64,000 nt of DNA from Warburgia ugandensis (lineage: Eukaryota > Streptophyta > Magnoliopsida > Canellales > Canellaceae), in the NCBI GenBank assembly GCA_035236585.1, contig CP141132.1, forward strand, positions 26,185,445 through 26,249,444, read 5' to 3'. The position numbers and the translations under genes are program-made. The notes beneath the pieces were generated by a model. The model did no database searches. It saw nothing but the letters and a program-made list of their open reading frames with translations, and was not told the DNA's origin. Shown piece after piece: positions 46,978 to 57,429 of the stretch; position 1 is the first letter of the stretch, and each line of letters opens with the position of its first letter.

Positions 46978-48615
46978 GCCAAATTTGAATTTTTTATCAT
47001 TTATTTTGATAAGATATTTTATTACTTTAGAATTTTTTATTACAAGTGCATTCTCCATTCTCCACTACATTCTCCACTACCAGCAATAATACACTGAGCA
47101 ATTATTATTGCTTCTAAAACGTTGGCCCACTTTGTGGGCCCCACTTTTATGTGAAAAGACATTTTTGCCCTTTGAACTCCAAAATTGGAGAATAATAGGC
47201 AATATTTGTTCGAACTCGGAATCGAGCGTACTTAGTGGCGTTGGAATCGTATTTCTAAGTACTTCATGAATATTGAGGTCTTATTTCTTGGATATGGAAT
47301 GTGGGTAAAATTACCATTTTACCCCCAAATGGAGAAAATTAAGGAATTTTCATTTTAACTCAGAATTGAACGTACTTAATGTTGTTTCGATCAGTTTTTC
47401 AAGTACATCCATAATTTTTATGTTTTAATTCATGATATAATCTCCATAAAAAGAGAATTTTCAATAACCTAATATTCTAGCCCAGAATTTCTAAAAATTC
47501 AAACTTTATTAATTTGCCTTAATAAGTTACAAAAATTCGGGGTCATTACAGTTAGATCTCTATCTCTTTCTTTCTTTTCTTCAAAATCCTCATTTTTGTC
47601 TACCTAGATCAATGTCTTCATGTGCTTTGTTGCATATAATCAATACTGCATCTACTCCTTTACTTAACAGATATGATAAACTGAATGCTTCTCAGAAATT
47701 CTAAACTGTCTTAAGATCATTGAAATCCTCAGTTGCCTGTAGCCTCAATAAAATTCATATAATGTCTTAATAATGACATTGACATTTTGATCATGCTATA
47801 CTTTTCCTACAAGTTCATGTTAGGATCAATCTATTATCATCCTTAGTATTATCATCAAAATCTTTTGATAACTCGGTCGAATTCATTTGCCTATCATATT
47901 AGTGTTATGTTTCTCTTAATCACATAATATGTCACTTGTACACATCTTTTGATTTGCTCCATAATACTCAGGTAGTTATTATTTGATAGCACTTCACTCT
48001 TCATAAGACTCTAATTAAGGTATCCAAATTTGAGCTAAGTCCTTCAGGATCCACACCTTTGTGATTTAGTACGAGTCACAATTATCTCCTAATATCATCT
48101 TGCATTCTCATCCCTCTTAGATTATCATCAAAATCTTCTCAAAGTTTGTCTCTTACATCCCTTATCATACTCATATCATATCCCTTGTGATAGTGTGGTC
48201 ATATTCTGATATTCTTTATGATGGTAAGATAGCCATCTAGATTCTCCAATTTTCTCACCTTTGATGAGATTACTTTATTGCAGGTCAGAACTATCTACTA
48301 ACAAGTCCACTAACATCTTCCTTCATCATTCTTATCATAATATAATCCATATATGAGTTTTCATATTTGCACCACACAACAATCCTTAATCCTTAAGTCG
48401 TCTTAGACTAGATTTTGGATAAGGGTTGCACTATCCTCTGCCTAATTATTTGTTAAACCAAGCTGTGTTTTACCTATTTATTTATGGTGAAATGCCTTGA
48501 GCATTAATATTGTAATCCTCAAATAGAATTAGTTGTCTCTACTACTTCTTCTTGATTTTTTTCTATGGTCTATGACCCTTGGACATGCTGGACTGGCTGT
48601 GAAAGGATAGAACCT

Positions 48616-48629
48616 GGGCTCTGATACCA
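48616..48629 (-). promoter_or_regulatory. Primer binding site of Y element, tRNA-iMet
   Basis: The minus strand reads TGGTATCAGAGCCC, two bases after the LTR end. The first 13 bases are complementary to the 3' end of plant initiator tRNA-Met. This fixes the minus orientation of the element. Confidence 0.92.
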
Positions 48630-48631
48630 AC

Positions 48632-51307
48632 TGTGACAACCCGGGTTTTCTCATGCATTTTTAAATGCAATATCTAATTCCTAAGGCGGGATGCATCCCT
48701 ATTTGAAAACCATTTTATGAAAACCATGCAATGCAGCGAAAAATATTTAGCTTTAAACTCATTTTGAAAACCCTGAGTGTCATTTTCTTTCACAATACTC
48801 AAAGTAGTTTTTGAAAAACTTCAGAAATCATAATTGTTTTTCCCCAGGTCTATCCAGTCACAGCACATAGTCACATTGTAAATAAATACAAATAAATTTC
48901 CAAAGGGTAAAGAGTTTACTTACATGTATAATTGTCTCCTTTTGATCTACTTGTTCGTAGCACTAACATAGGCGTCTTCTACTCGTGAATGGAACTATCC
49001 TGAAAAATGTTAAGGATAGGGTGAGTATATACTATACTCCGTAGGAATCTATCACTACTAGTTTTACAATGCATGCTATGTTTAAAATCATCTGCTCTTT
49101 AAAACATGTGCATGTTTGAACACTCATGTTCAATATCGATATCAAAAACCATTGTCAAATTGGAATACTAACGACTTAAAGAATCGCACAAACCAAGTCG
49201 AAAGTATCATATATATCATGAACATAATGACATGCATAAGATGTTCCACTGAATCCAACTCATGGATATATGGTATGGTCGACCAACCTCATGTCATGCC
49301 ATATGCAATGCAAGTAAATCCTCAAACTATAGGGTCCAACTATGCCCATGACCTCGCCGTCGTGTGGTCCCTGGGTACCTAGGGACACAGGGTCATATGC
49401 CTCCACGGGACATATGACACTTCGACCCAGTGCCGTGACACTACTGGTAGCCCCCTGTACCACATGCAGTCGAAGCAGGGACATGCCCTTTTTGGGCGTG
49501 GTACCTATCCACCTAATAGTGGTAGAGGCTAGAGGCCAACCCAAACCTCTTGGCATAGCGCCCACGAGCTTATCAACCCAAATCATATCAGATCAGATAA
49601 GCGAAAACCTCTTTTTCAAAACCTGTCCTCTTTGGGTCCCTCACAACTTCCTGGCCCTCACAACTGCCTACCCAGCATCTTTTGGTAACCCTCAAGGACA
49701 TGCAATATTTTAAAAACTTAATGCTCACAAATCATACAATATATGCAATTGTTTGCAAAACATATCTATGCATAATGTATATGCAATTATTTGCAAAACA
49801 TATCTATGCATAAAGCATTTATCATATGTACACTGAATTAAGTCATGCTAAACAAGTCATATACTTATACTTAAAACATGCATTCTCAAAACAATCATGG
49901 CTCTTTTAAAAAGTCTAGTAGTGATAGATCACCTACCTCAAAGTCTCCTGGAGTCGCGTCCTTTATCACTCAACCCGTCCCTGGGTCTCATTTATAAACT
50001 CCTGGGTATGAGTGGATACAAGGAGTCCTTATCAATTTCAATCTATTTTGACATTAGATCACTAGATCTACCTTTAGGGTCCATGGTCCTTGCCTAATTC
50101 ATTTATCAGGCTAGATCCTATGATGTGGATCTACTTTCCAATAGTTAAACTCTGTAATTTATCCTCTAATCCTAACTTTATAGTCTTATTAGGTCCGCGT
50201 GTCCCAGTTCTTAGGACACTCGTGCATCCTGGTTCAACCGTGACCGCATCACGTGCATGCGCGCCCAAAGGTCATGCCAGGGATAGCATTTTGCACGCGC
50301 ACATGCATGCTCAAGTGACGTGCTATGACGCGCATCATCGCACGGATGCATCTTGTAGCATGACGTGTCTCAGCTCCCAGACCCGTGCCCTATGTCACAC
50401 GCGCACCCGAAGGCTACACCTAGGACAGTGTACGCATTGTCGTATGCTCAGAACCCACCCCAGGGATCCATTCCCAGGCGTAGGTGGAGCATGGCTTCCT
50501 TGGGACGCCTTGTTCGTGCAGGGTCCCTAGCCGGCTTAGAGCGTTTTTCGGCCAGGAACCTGGCTGGAAAACGGTTGGGAAAGGAACCAGATCCGGTATG
50601 GATCTGTCCTGGGGGAAGCAAAACGAAGAGATAGGGAAGGAGGGCTTACCTGGTTAGCCTGGGGACGCCCTTTTCCGAATGGGTGTGCCTGCTTGCTGGA
50701 ACGCCTGAAGAAGGGGGAAAACCCCACTTTCGATGATGCCAGAGGAACAAGAGGGGAGGTGGGGAGATGGGTAATGGCTGACCAGACTTGGGCCTGGCCG
50801 TTGCTGAAAAACGCAGAGGGAAGTCAGGCTTGAGATGGGTTTCCAATTTTTCCAGAAAGCCCAGTCTCAAAACGACCGAAAAATCACGTTTTGGAGAGGG
50901 GGGAGATGGGGCTTTTTATAGCCCTGCTATGGCGGTGCTGTCAATGGCGGTGGCAAATCTCTCTGGAATAATCATGAAAGAGGGTTTTCTAGAGAAGTCT
51001 GGAGGTCGAAGACGACAGGGGATGCCGTTATTAAAACGGCCCCCTGCGTTTTTCATTTTTCATTTTTTCTATTTAAATTCCAGAACTGCCCCTGATCTTT
51101 AAACGACTGTAAGTTCTTCATATGAACTCCATTTTGGGTGATTTTTGGGGCGTTGTATTCCATTTTTTGAGTAGAATCTAATGGTGCGAAGTTTCCTTAC
51201 AAATTCATTCATTTACTATTTTAAATAAAGTGAAACATTTAACTCAGTTCATTTCCTATAAGATGTCCAATTTTTGTTAAAATAGAGTAAATTGCTCGGG
51301 TATTATA
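48632..51307 (-). mobile_element. 5' LTR of Y element (copy C)
   Basis: TGTGACAACCCGGG...GGGTATTATA, 2676 bp. The last bases have mutated from TACA to TATA. It has a GC-rich unit at 50,201-50,366, and a second unit (from 50,367) that has lost about 35 bp. The TATA box (minus) is at 50,914-50,920. It is joined to the primer site on the left and to TSD GTATG on the right. Confidence 0.93.
50914..50920 (-). promoter_or_regulatory. TATA box of Y 5' LTR
   Basis: The minus strand reads GGGCTATAAAAAGCCCC. As the 5' LTR copy, this would drive transcription of the element from right to left. About 2.3 kb of LTR lies downstream of it. Confidence 0.72.
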
Positions 51308-53394
51308 GTATGAAATCTGTAAATCCATACATACTGCCAATACTTAAATAATTTGAATAATCTTATATTTTTTATCCTATCTATATTCTTTGTCTAATCT
51401 TGTCCTTTAATATAATGGATATAGATCGTGTGTCGTATCATGATCTATCTTCCTCAGATAGTATTAATCAATAGATTTGACAATTAGAATGATCTTCTAA
51501 TCTTTCAGATCTAAGTATTTTCTATTCTAAGTCATTATGTATTCCTTTCTTTGATCTTGATCTTTCATAGATCCTTTAATCAACAATTTATACTTATTGA
51601 TACAGATCAAGGGCTTAGATCTTCTATCATCTAGTTCTTCTTTGATCTAAGTTTAGTTGTTTGGTCATCCCTAAGGAGGATGATCTTGGTTCTCTTCCTT
51701 GAATCATATTTGATCATGGGTTTGGATTCTCTATCTAGATTTGTCTACAACATACATACATGGATACATAATAAAATACAATCTTAGGATTCTTATTGTT
51801 CTTGATCATTCAAGATCCTATGGATCTTGTTTGATCCTCCTTATCTTACTTACAATTTTATTAAGGTTAGATAATTTACTAACCTTTTATGCTCTTATTA
51901 TTATTGTTCAACCAGTTAACATTTTACTAGTTGAAGATGGCTTATTTCATCTTAAGTTTAAACAGCTCCTCTTATTTCCAATTGACTAAGGCTTACTAGC
52001 TGAATGGCTGAACACAAAGTGGTTACTTCAATCCTCATGTAAGGGGGTATTTAGACCTCCCAAACGTCAACAAAAGGTAGGGGAAGAGCGAGGCTCTATT
52101 AGGGAACCCCCTTAACCACCATGTTCAGCATTCACTAGAGTGACCTTAGCTCAACCTTTCATAAGGTTTTTATGAGCATTTTAACCCTAAGTACTCTTTC
52201 TCATGGATTCTAATTAAATCAATGAACATTTAAAATATCATTCAAGGGGTTTATTATTCTCATAATTTGGGCCAAGGATTTGATAATCCTTATATTATCC
52301 TACTAATTATAGCCCTTACTAATATTAAGTCAAAGTCATTCACTCATCTTAATTGTCCATGAATCTTTATATTCCATTAGTTTACATTTTTGGTGATTTA
52401 TGCTTATTATATTTTAACAACTACTTAACAATTGAATATACTAATAAAATTTGTCAACAATTAAATCATAAATCTAATATAAGTTTAACAAGCATTTATA
52501 CTAACATGCTTCCTATGAATGTAACCTAACCTAATGGAATAAAACTATACTTAAACTAACATGATCCTAAGTTATGAAATACATGAAATTTTACTACTAA
52601 TCGAATGGAATCATGCTAAAAACTCAAATTTAAACTAACATGGCCATAAGATAATTAAATCTACGAACCTAATCACAAACTAATAACATTTAGAGCATAG
52701 CATGCTAAAATTTAAGAATTACACTAGCATGCTTCCCACTTTATAACATAAATCACATTTACAATTCTATTATCAAATAAAAGACAATTAAACTAATTAG
52801 ATTAAGATTATTAGAAAATTTTACTTATGATCCAACCATTAGATCTTAGATCTTTTCCTTTAGATCGAGGGTTTTAATTACATTTAGGCTTTTACTCCAT
52901 TAAGATCCAAGGATCATATCCACTTGTTTTTGTCATATTTAATCTATAATCTAACTAGATTTCATCATAATCCCATTCATACAACACATCCAAAGGGTCT
53001 TATCATGCTTGATCTTATTGATCAAGTGGGTTCCTTTGTATTTTTAGGGTTTTTCTACCGTAAAGGGTAGATTCCTCATTTTATGTTAGATCTGTCAAAA
53101 TAAATCATGGATATTACTTTATTTCAACATTATATCATCATTGCATTAGATCCCCAAGATCTGATCATCTGAGATCATGAAGATCACAAAAATTAGAAGC
53201 TTAATTCCTAAAAATAGAAAGTTTCTTGAATAATTTTTATCAATTTTATGATTTAAGAACAAAATAGACATTACAAGCTTTCCATAGCTTCTTTTCAATC
53301 TTAATTTAGAGTTTAGATGACTCCGTAATTAAACTTTGAAGTTCATAGTTGTTCCAAGGGTCCAGATTTGATCTAGGCCCAATGGAACGGATAG

Positions 53395-53640
53395 CCCTGA
53401 TTAGTCAGGCAGAACGGATCTGGTCCACCAGATCGGTCGCCGCTCACCCATCACCGGGACACACTCAATAACACACTCCCTGGGACCTGCGCTATCGTGC
53501 AGTCATTCTGTAAGGCCAACGTCGCATTTGGAAACGCTCCCACAAGGTACGTTTCTGTGTGTCGTCCTGGGAGCCCGATCTTGTAAAGAAGATTGGACAG
53601 TCCGTTTTGGACCGTCTAATCAATTCTTCTTCAATCAAGG
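53395..53640. other. GC-rich insert in the X LTR copy
   Basis: A GC- and CpG-rich stretch lies between landmarks that are close together in the 42,991-47,550 copy (there around 46,360-46,400). It has no open frame of note. The X copy at 60,111 has a longer and different GC-rich stretch in the corresponding zone (about 60,820-61,660). Confidence 0.55.
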
Positions 53641-54242
53641 GCTCAAAACTTGATAAAATTTCTTTAAAATTCCACCCTAGGGGTTTTCAACCCTTTTAGA
53701 TCAATTACAAAACTCAGATTTTACATTTGATCCCTCCATCATACAGAATTGAAGGGTTCTTACCCTTACTTGATTTTTAGAGCTTTTAGCCTAAACTTAA
53801 TTTTAGAAAAATAAAAATTATATAAAATAACATAAAATAAGTGTGGGAAGAGTTTCCACCTACCTGTTTGGAGAAAAACATAGTTTTTGCAGCCCAATTT
53901 AAAAAAAATATCCACTTAATGATAGGATCGCCCGATAACCCCTTTTTTTGTTATTTTTCATTGATTGCACTGTTGGATCTTGAAATTTCATTTGGGGTTT
54001 TGTAGATAAGGTAGTATAGGACAATATGAATGGTGGGATTTGTGATATTTGATTTGGAATAGAGTGCCTAATTGACTTTAGGTCTCTTCTTCCAATCTAG
54101 AGAGAGGAGAGAGAAAGTGAAAGAAGAGAGAGTTTTGAGATTTTTGGAAATTTGGGAATGAATATAGATCTAGTTTCTTAGGAGAAGAAAGATAATTTCG
54201 TGGAAATTTTAATGAATATTTTTTGTGGATTTTTTGGTGTGT

Positions 54243-54249
54243 ATTTATA
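54243..54249 (-). promoter_or_regulatory. TATA box of truncated X LTR
   Basis: The minus strand reads CATCTATAAATACAC, at the same distance from the LTR start as in the other X copies. Confidence 0.65.
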
Positions 54250-54815
54250 GATGTTTTTGAATTTTTCATAATTACTTGTAATAATTATGTTTCAATTCTT
54301 TTGAATATTAAATTAACATTGGATCCTCCACTACCACCTCCTTCTCCACTATCATATGGTAGTGTTTTTACCACTCATTACATGTTTTATGGCCATTGGA
54401 TTCATTTGTGGGCTCCACAGAGGTGTGAAAGGACCATTTTACCCTTTTGTGGAGAAAAATTCATTTTATTCCCCTGAACTCAGAATTGAGCATACTTATT
54501 GGTGTTGGAATTGTATTTTTTATTACATTCTAAATATTGAAGTCTTAGATCTCAATTATGGGTAAAATTACCATTTTACCCTTTTATTCATAAAAATAGA
54601 GAAAATTAGGGATTTTTCATTTTAACTCAGAATTGAAAGTACTTAGTGTCATTTCGATCATTTTTTTAGTACATTCATAATTTATAAGTTTTAAATCATG
54701 TTTTAATCTCTATAAAAAGAGAATTTCCAATAAACTAATATTCCATCTTGAAATTTCTAAAAATTCAAACTAAATTGATTTTCTCAATCAATTTACAAAA
54801 ATTGGGGTTATTACA

Positions 54816-55560
54816 AAACCCTCACATGAAGGAGGTAATTAGGGCATAGGCCCTTAAGTTGTAAGATGTAGGTATCATGTACCCCATCTCTAGTAGTGCT
54901 TAGGTTAGTCCTATTTAAGTTGTGCCAAACAAAATCTGGAGTCATGCTAATTAAAAATGAAGACAATGAGTTAGTCCCCACTCATATGACTATTGGGTGG
55001 AGAATTTATAATGACTACAGAAAGCTGAACTCAATCATGAAGAAAGACTACTTTCCTCTTCCCTTCATAGAACAAATGCTGGAAAGGTTGGCTGGTCTTG
55101 AGTTTTATTGTTTCCTATATGGATATTGTGGTTACAATTAGATTCCAATAGCACTGGAGGATCAAAAGAAGACCACCATCACTTGTCCTTTGAGAACTTT
55201 CACCTATAAATGCATGCTTTTTGGGCTATGCATTGCATAAGCTATTTTTCAAAGATGTTTGATGGGTATCTTTTCCAATATAGTGGCAAGATTTCTTGAG
55301 GTGCTCATGGATGATTTTTCAATATTCGGATCTAATTTTGATGAGTACTTGTCCCACCTAACTCTTATTTTAGGGAGATTCCAAGAAAAGAATTTAGCAT
55401 TAAATAGGGGAAAATGTCATTTCATGTTGAAAAGTGGCATAGTACTAGGGTATGTCATATCACAACAAGGCATAGAGGTAGACAAGGCAAAAGTGGACCT
55501 CAGCTTTAATCTTCCCCCTCCTAGGATAGTGAAGGAGATCTATACATTCCTAGGCCATGC
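54816..55560 (+). pseudogene. pol: Athila-like reverse transcriptase, plus strand
   Basis: It resumes at 'NPHMKEVIRA' directly after the X LTR end, then 'DVGIMYPIS', 'VVPNK' (after stops), 'NEDNELVPTHMTIGWR' and 'DYRKLNSIMKKDYFPLPFIEQMLERLAG'. 55,259-55,560 is open with 'EVLMDDFSIFGSNFDEYL' (catalytic MDD near 55,307-55,315), 'KCHFMLKSGIVLGYVIS' and 'GIEVDKAKVD'. These are the YRKLNxATRKDHFPLPFIDQMLERLAG, VFMDDFSVFG, KCHFMVxEGIVLGHxIS and GIEVDxAKI motifs of Athila RT. In-frame stops separate the pieces. This is the best preserved polymerase in the window. Confidence 0.92.
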
Positions 55561-56100
55561 TAAATTTTACAAATTGTTAATTAAATATTTTAGTAAAATG
55601 TCTAGGCATCTCTACAATCTGCTAGCAAAGGAGGCAATTTTTAACTTTGATGAAAATTGCATGAAGGCCTTTGAATGTCTTAAAGCCAAACTCACCTCTG
55701 TGCCTATCATACGATCACCGAATTACAGCACATCTTTTGAAATTATGTGTAACACTTCTGACTACATGACTAGTGCTATTTTAGGACAACAAATTACTAA
55801 ACTTCCCATGGGATCTATTATGTCACTAAGACTCTCAATGATACCCAACTCAACTACTCTACTATAGAGAAAGAGTTGTTGGTAGGTCTTTTCCTTGGAT
55901 AAGTTTATATCCTACCTTGTAAGGTCTAAAGTAATAATCTACTCAGATCATGCTACATTGAAGGGCCTTCTTTCTAAGAAGGATGCTAAACCAAGACTTA
56001 TCCAATGGATCTATTAATATAGGAATTTTACATAAAAATAAGGGACAAGAAAGGTTCTAAAAATGTTGTAGCAAATCACCTATCTAGGCTGTTAATTAAG
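55560..56100 (+). pseudogene. pol: Athila-like RNase H, plus strand
   Basis: 'FLGHAKFYKLLIKYFSK' (about 55,548-55,600) and 'PLCNLL'-like 'HLYNLLAKEAIFNFDENCMKAFE' give the RT-RNase H connection. 'TSFEIMCNTSDY' replaces the xFELMCDASDY motif (first catalytic Asp changed to Asn). Beyond a frameshift, 'TLNDTQLNYSTIEKELL' (55,830-55,880) and 'RDKKGSKNVVANHLSRL' (56,045-56,095) match the TLNxAQxNYxTTEKELL and DKxGxENxVADHLSRL motifs; the Asp of ADHLSR is also Asn here. Confidence 0.88.
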
Positions 56101-57000
56101 TCTCCTAATGAACTTGTGCCTATCAAAGAAACCTTTCCTAATGAGCAACTTCTATTGGTTTTCCAATTACCTTGGTATGTTGACATTGTCAATTATCCTA
56201 TTACATATAAATTACCAGGACATTGGTCAAAAGAAGATTTTTCTAATTTTCTTACCAAGGACAAGTACTTTATATGAGATGATTCATACTTGTTCAAGTA
56301 CCATCCCTATCAAATCATTAGGAGATGTGTTCTTGATAATGAACACAATCAAATCATCTCCTTTGTCCATGACCATGCTCATGGGGGATATAATATCGTA
56401 AGGAAGACCACTACAAAGATTGTGCAATGTGGATTCTACTGGCCACAGTGTGTAAGACAATAGTGTGTGGGTAGAGGCAATAGTGTGTAAGACAAATGAC
56501 CACAAAGTGGTAGTTGAGTTTTTAAGAGATAATATATTTTCATGCTTTGACACTCCACTTACTATTACTAGTGATATATGTAAACATTTTTACCAACTGT
56601 CTTGAGACCCTAATTAAGAAACATGGAGTTACCCATAGAGTTGCAACACCATACCATCCCCAAACTAGTGACCAAGTTGAGGTATCAAATAAGAAATTAA
56701 AGAGCATACTAGAGAAGACGGTGAACTCCAGTAGGAAGGATTGGTCTCTTAGACTAACTAATGTGTTGTGAGCTTATAGAACTACATATAAGACTTGTAT
56801 TGGAATGTCCCCCTACTGCTTAGCCTTTGGAAAAGTTTATTATTTACTTGTTGAGATAGATCATGAAGCATATTGGGCAATTGATAGCTCAACTTTGATC
56901 ATTACAAAGTTGGTACCCCCAGGAAATTCCAACTTCAAGAGTTTGAAGAACTTAGGAGAGAAGCATATGATAGTGCCAAAAGGTACATGGATTGTATGAA
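56100..57000 (+). pseudogene. pol: Athila-like integrase, plus strand, internal deletion
   Basis: The zinc-finger part (56,300-56,460) gives 'FVHDHAHGGYNIVRKTTTKIVQCGFYWP', pieced across frames and matching HxxxxGGHFGxxKTAxKILQCGFYWPT. The sequence then jumps at 56,450-56,500, around repeats of 'CAATAGTGTGT', into 'NDHKVVVEFL', so ~100 residues including the GPFPxSxGxxYILVAVDY strand and its catalytic Asp are missing. It continues with 'KKHGVTHRVATPYHPQTSDQVEVSNKKLK' (in two pieces, 56,610-56,705), keeping the catalytic Glu in VEVSN. 'SRKDWSLRL' and 'GMSPYCLAFGKVYYL' near 56,800 follow. Confidence 0.88.
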
Positions 57001-57240
57001 TATGGTTCATGATAAATCCATCCTGCAAAATGTTTAAACCGGGTCAGAAGATCCTTCTCTATTGTTTCCATTTACATCCCTTGCCTAAAATGTTACGATC
57101 TCGATGGACTGGCCCACACATTGTAAAAGCTATCTATCCTAACTTTCGAAAGTTAATCACCAGCTATTGAAACCATATTTAAAAATGAGAAACCATGATG
57201 AAGAGGAGGAACTCCTACTAGAGGAGTCTATATATTAGGA
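57000..57240 (+). pseudogene. pol: Athila-like integrase C-terminus
   Basis: Short broken matches: 'MVHDKSI' (57,003), a 'GSEDPSLLF'-type piece for GQxVLLYNSRL, and 'KVNHQLLKPYLKM' near 57,150-57,185 for the VNGHRLKPFL end of Athila pol. The next ~190 bp hold no domain and lead to the 'TTTAAGTCTAGGGG' motif at 57,422. Confidence 0.7.
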
Positions 57241-57429
57241 CTAAGATCCATAGTAGGTCATTTCTATCATAGTTTAGGTGCAGTTATTGCTTTTGATTTT
57301 ACAATTTTCCATGGTCACATTCACAGATCATCGCATCATCACTGGAGTGCAGGTATATCATTCTAACCATTCTCTCTACTTAATTGTTTATTTGTCTCAA
57401 AACATTATGGACAAGGTTTAATTTAAGTC

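Larger units (their letters stand above)
42991..47550 (-). mobile_element. Family X solo LTR, near-perfect TSD
   Basis: TGTGACGACCCGGG...GGGGTCATTACA, 4560 bp. It is flanked by GTTAC (42,986-42,990) and GTTAG (47,551-47,555), 4 of 5 bases. Minus orientation follows from the TATA box (CTATAAATA, 46,971-46,977 on the minus strand) and from the start TGTAATGACCCC. A splice-donor-like CAGGTAGGTGG (minus strand, near 46,605) lies downstream of the TATA box, as in the 51-55 kb copy (CAGGTAGGTGG near 53,865). No internal region is attached. It lies inside the Y element, so it is the youngest layer of the nest. Confidence 0.87.
40556..48615 (-). other. Y element internal region, degraded, carrying nested X LTR
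   Basis: Excluding the X solo LTR (42,991-47,550) it holds ~2.4 kb on the left and ~1.1 kb on the right. On the minus strand, just after the primer site, 'MSKGHRP' (about 48,583-48,560) resembles a gag start but stops at once. At the other end 'LEDDHLWNFEDEILLRG' is the pol C-terminus. Between them I find only short frames and no RT, RNase H or integrase motif. A 22-bp tandem duplication lies at 42,233-42,276. Confidence 0.6.
37884..51307 (-). mobile_element. Complete family Y Tekay-like LTR retrotransposon, TSD GTATG
   Basis: A 13,424-bp element read right to left: 5' LTR 48,632-51,307, tRNA-iMet primer site 48,616-48,629, internal region, PPT 40,544-40,555, 3' LTR 37,884-40,537. Exact GTATG flanks it at 37,879-37,883 and 51,308-51,312. 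The two LTRs differ at roughly 4% of sites over the first 250 bp by eye, so it is fairly young. The internal region is only ~3.5 kb once the nested X solo LTR is removed. It keeps a degraded pol end ('NFEDEILLRG', 40,590-40,550) and a broken gag-like start, but no RT or integrase I can recognise. This suggests a non-autonomous, LARD-like derivative. Confidence 0.92.
37541..54815 (-). mobile_element. Family X LTR, 5'-truncated, split by complete Y element
   Basis: Two parts, 37,541-37,883 and 51,308-54,815, align in order with the complete X LTR at 42,991-47,550 (starting at its position 44,090) and with the inverted X LTR from 60,111. The outer end is GGGGTTATTACA at 54,815. The left end lacks the first ~1.1 kb: sequence goes from Athila 'ETFPV' codons straight into X at the shared 7-mer CCTGTTT (37,541-37,547). 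About 190 bp of host is also missing, judged from the minus Athila copy. One microhomology-type deletion would explain both losses. Its TATA box is at 54,243-54,249. Confidence 0.8.

Noticed and set aside
42991-51307. X and Y LTRs as one family because both have TGTGACGACCCGGG...ATTACA ends
   Set aside because: Only the termini are shared, as is common among Tekay-type LTRs. The interiors, lengths and promoter positions differ.
55259-55867. 202-codon frame as a possible host gene
   Set aside because: It is clearly the Athila reverse transcriptase (MDD box, VDKAKV, FLGHAKFY) with stops on both sides.
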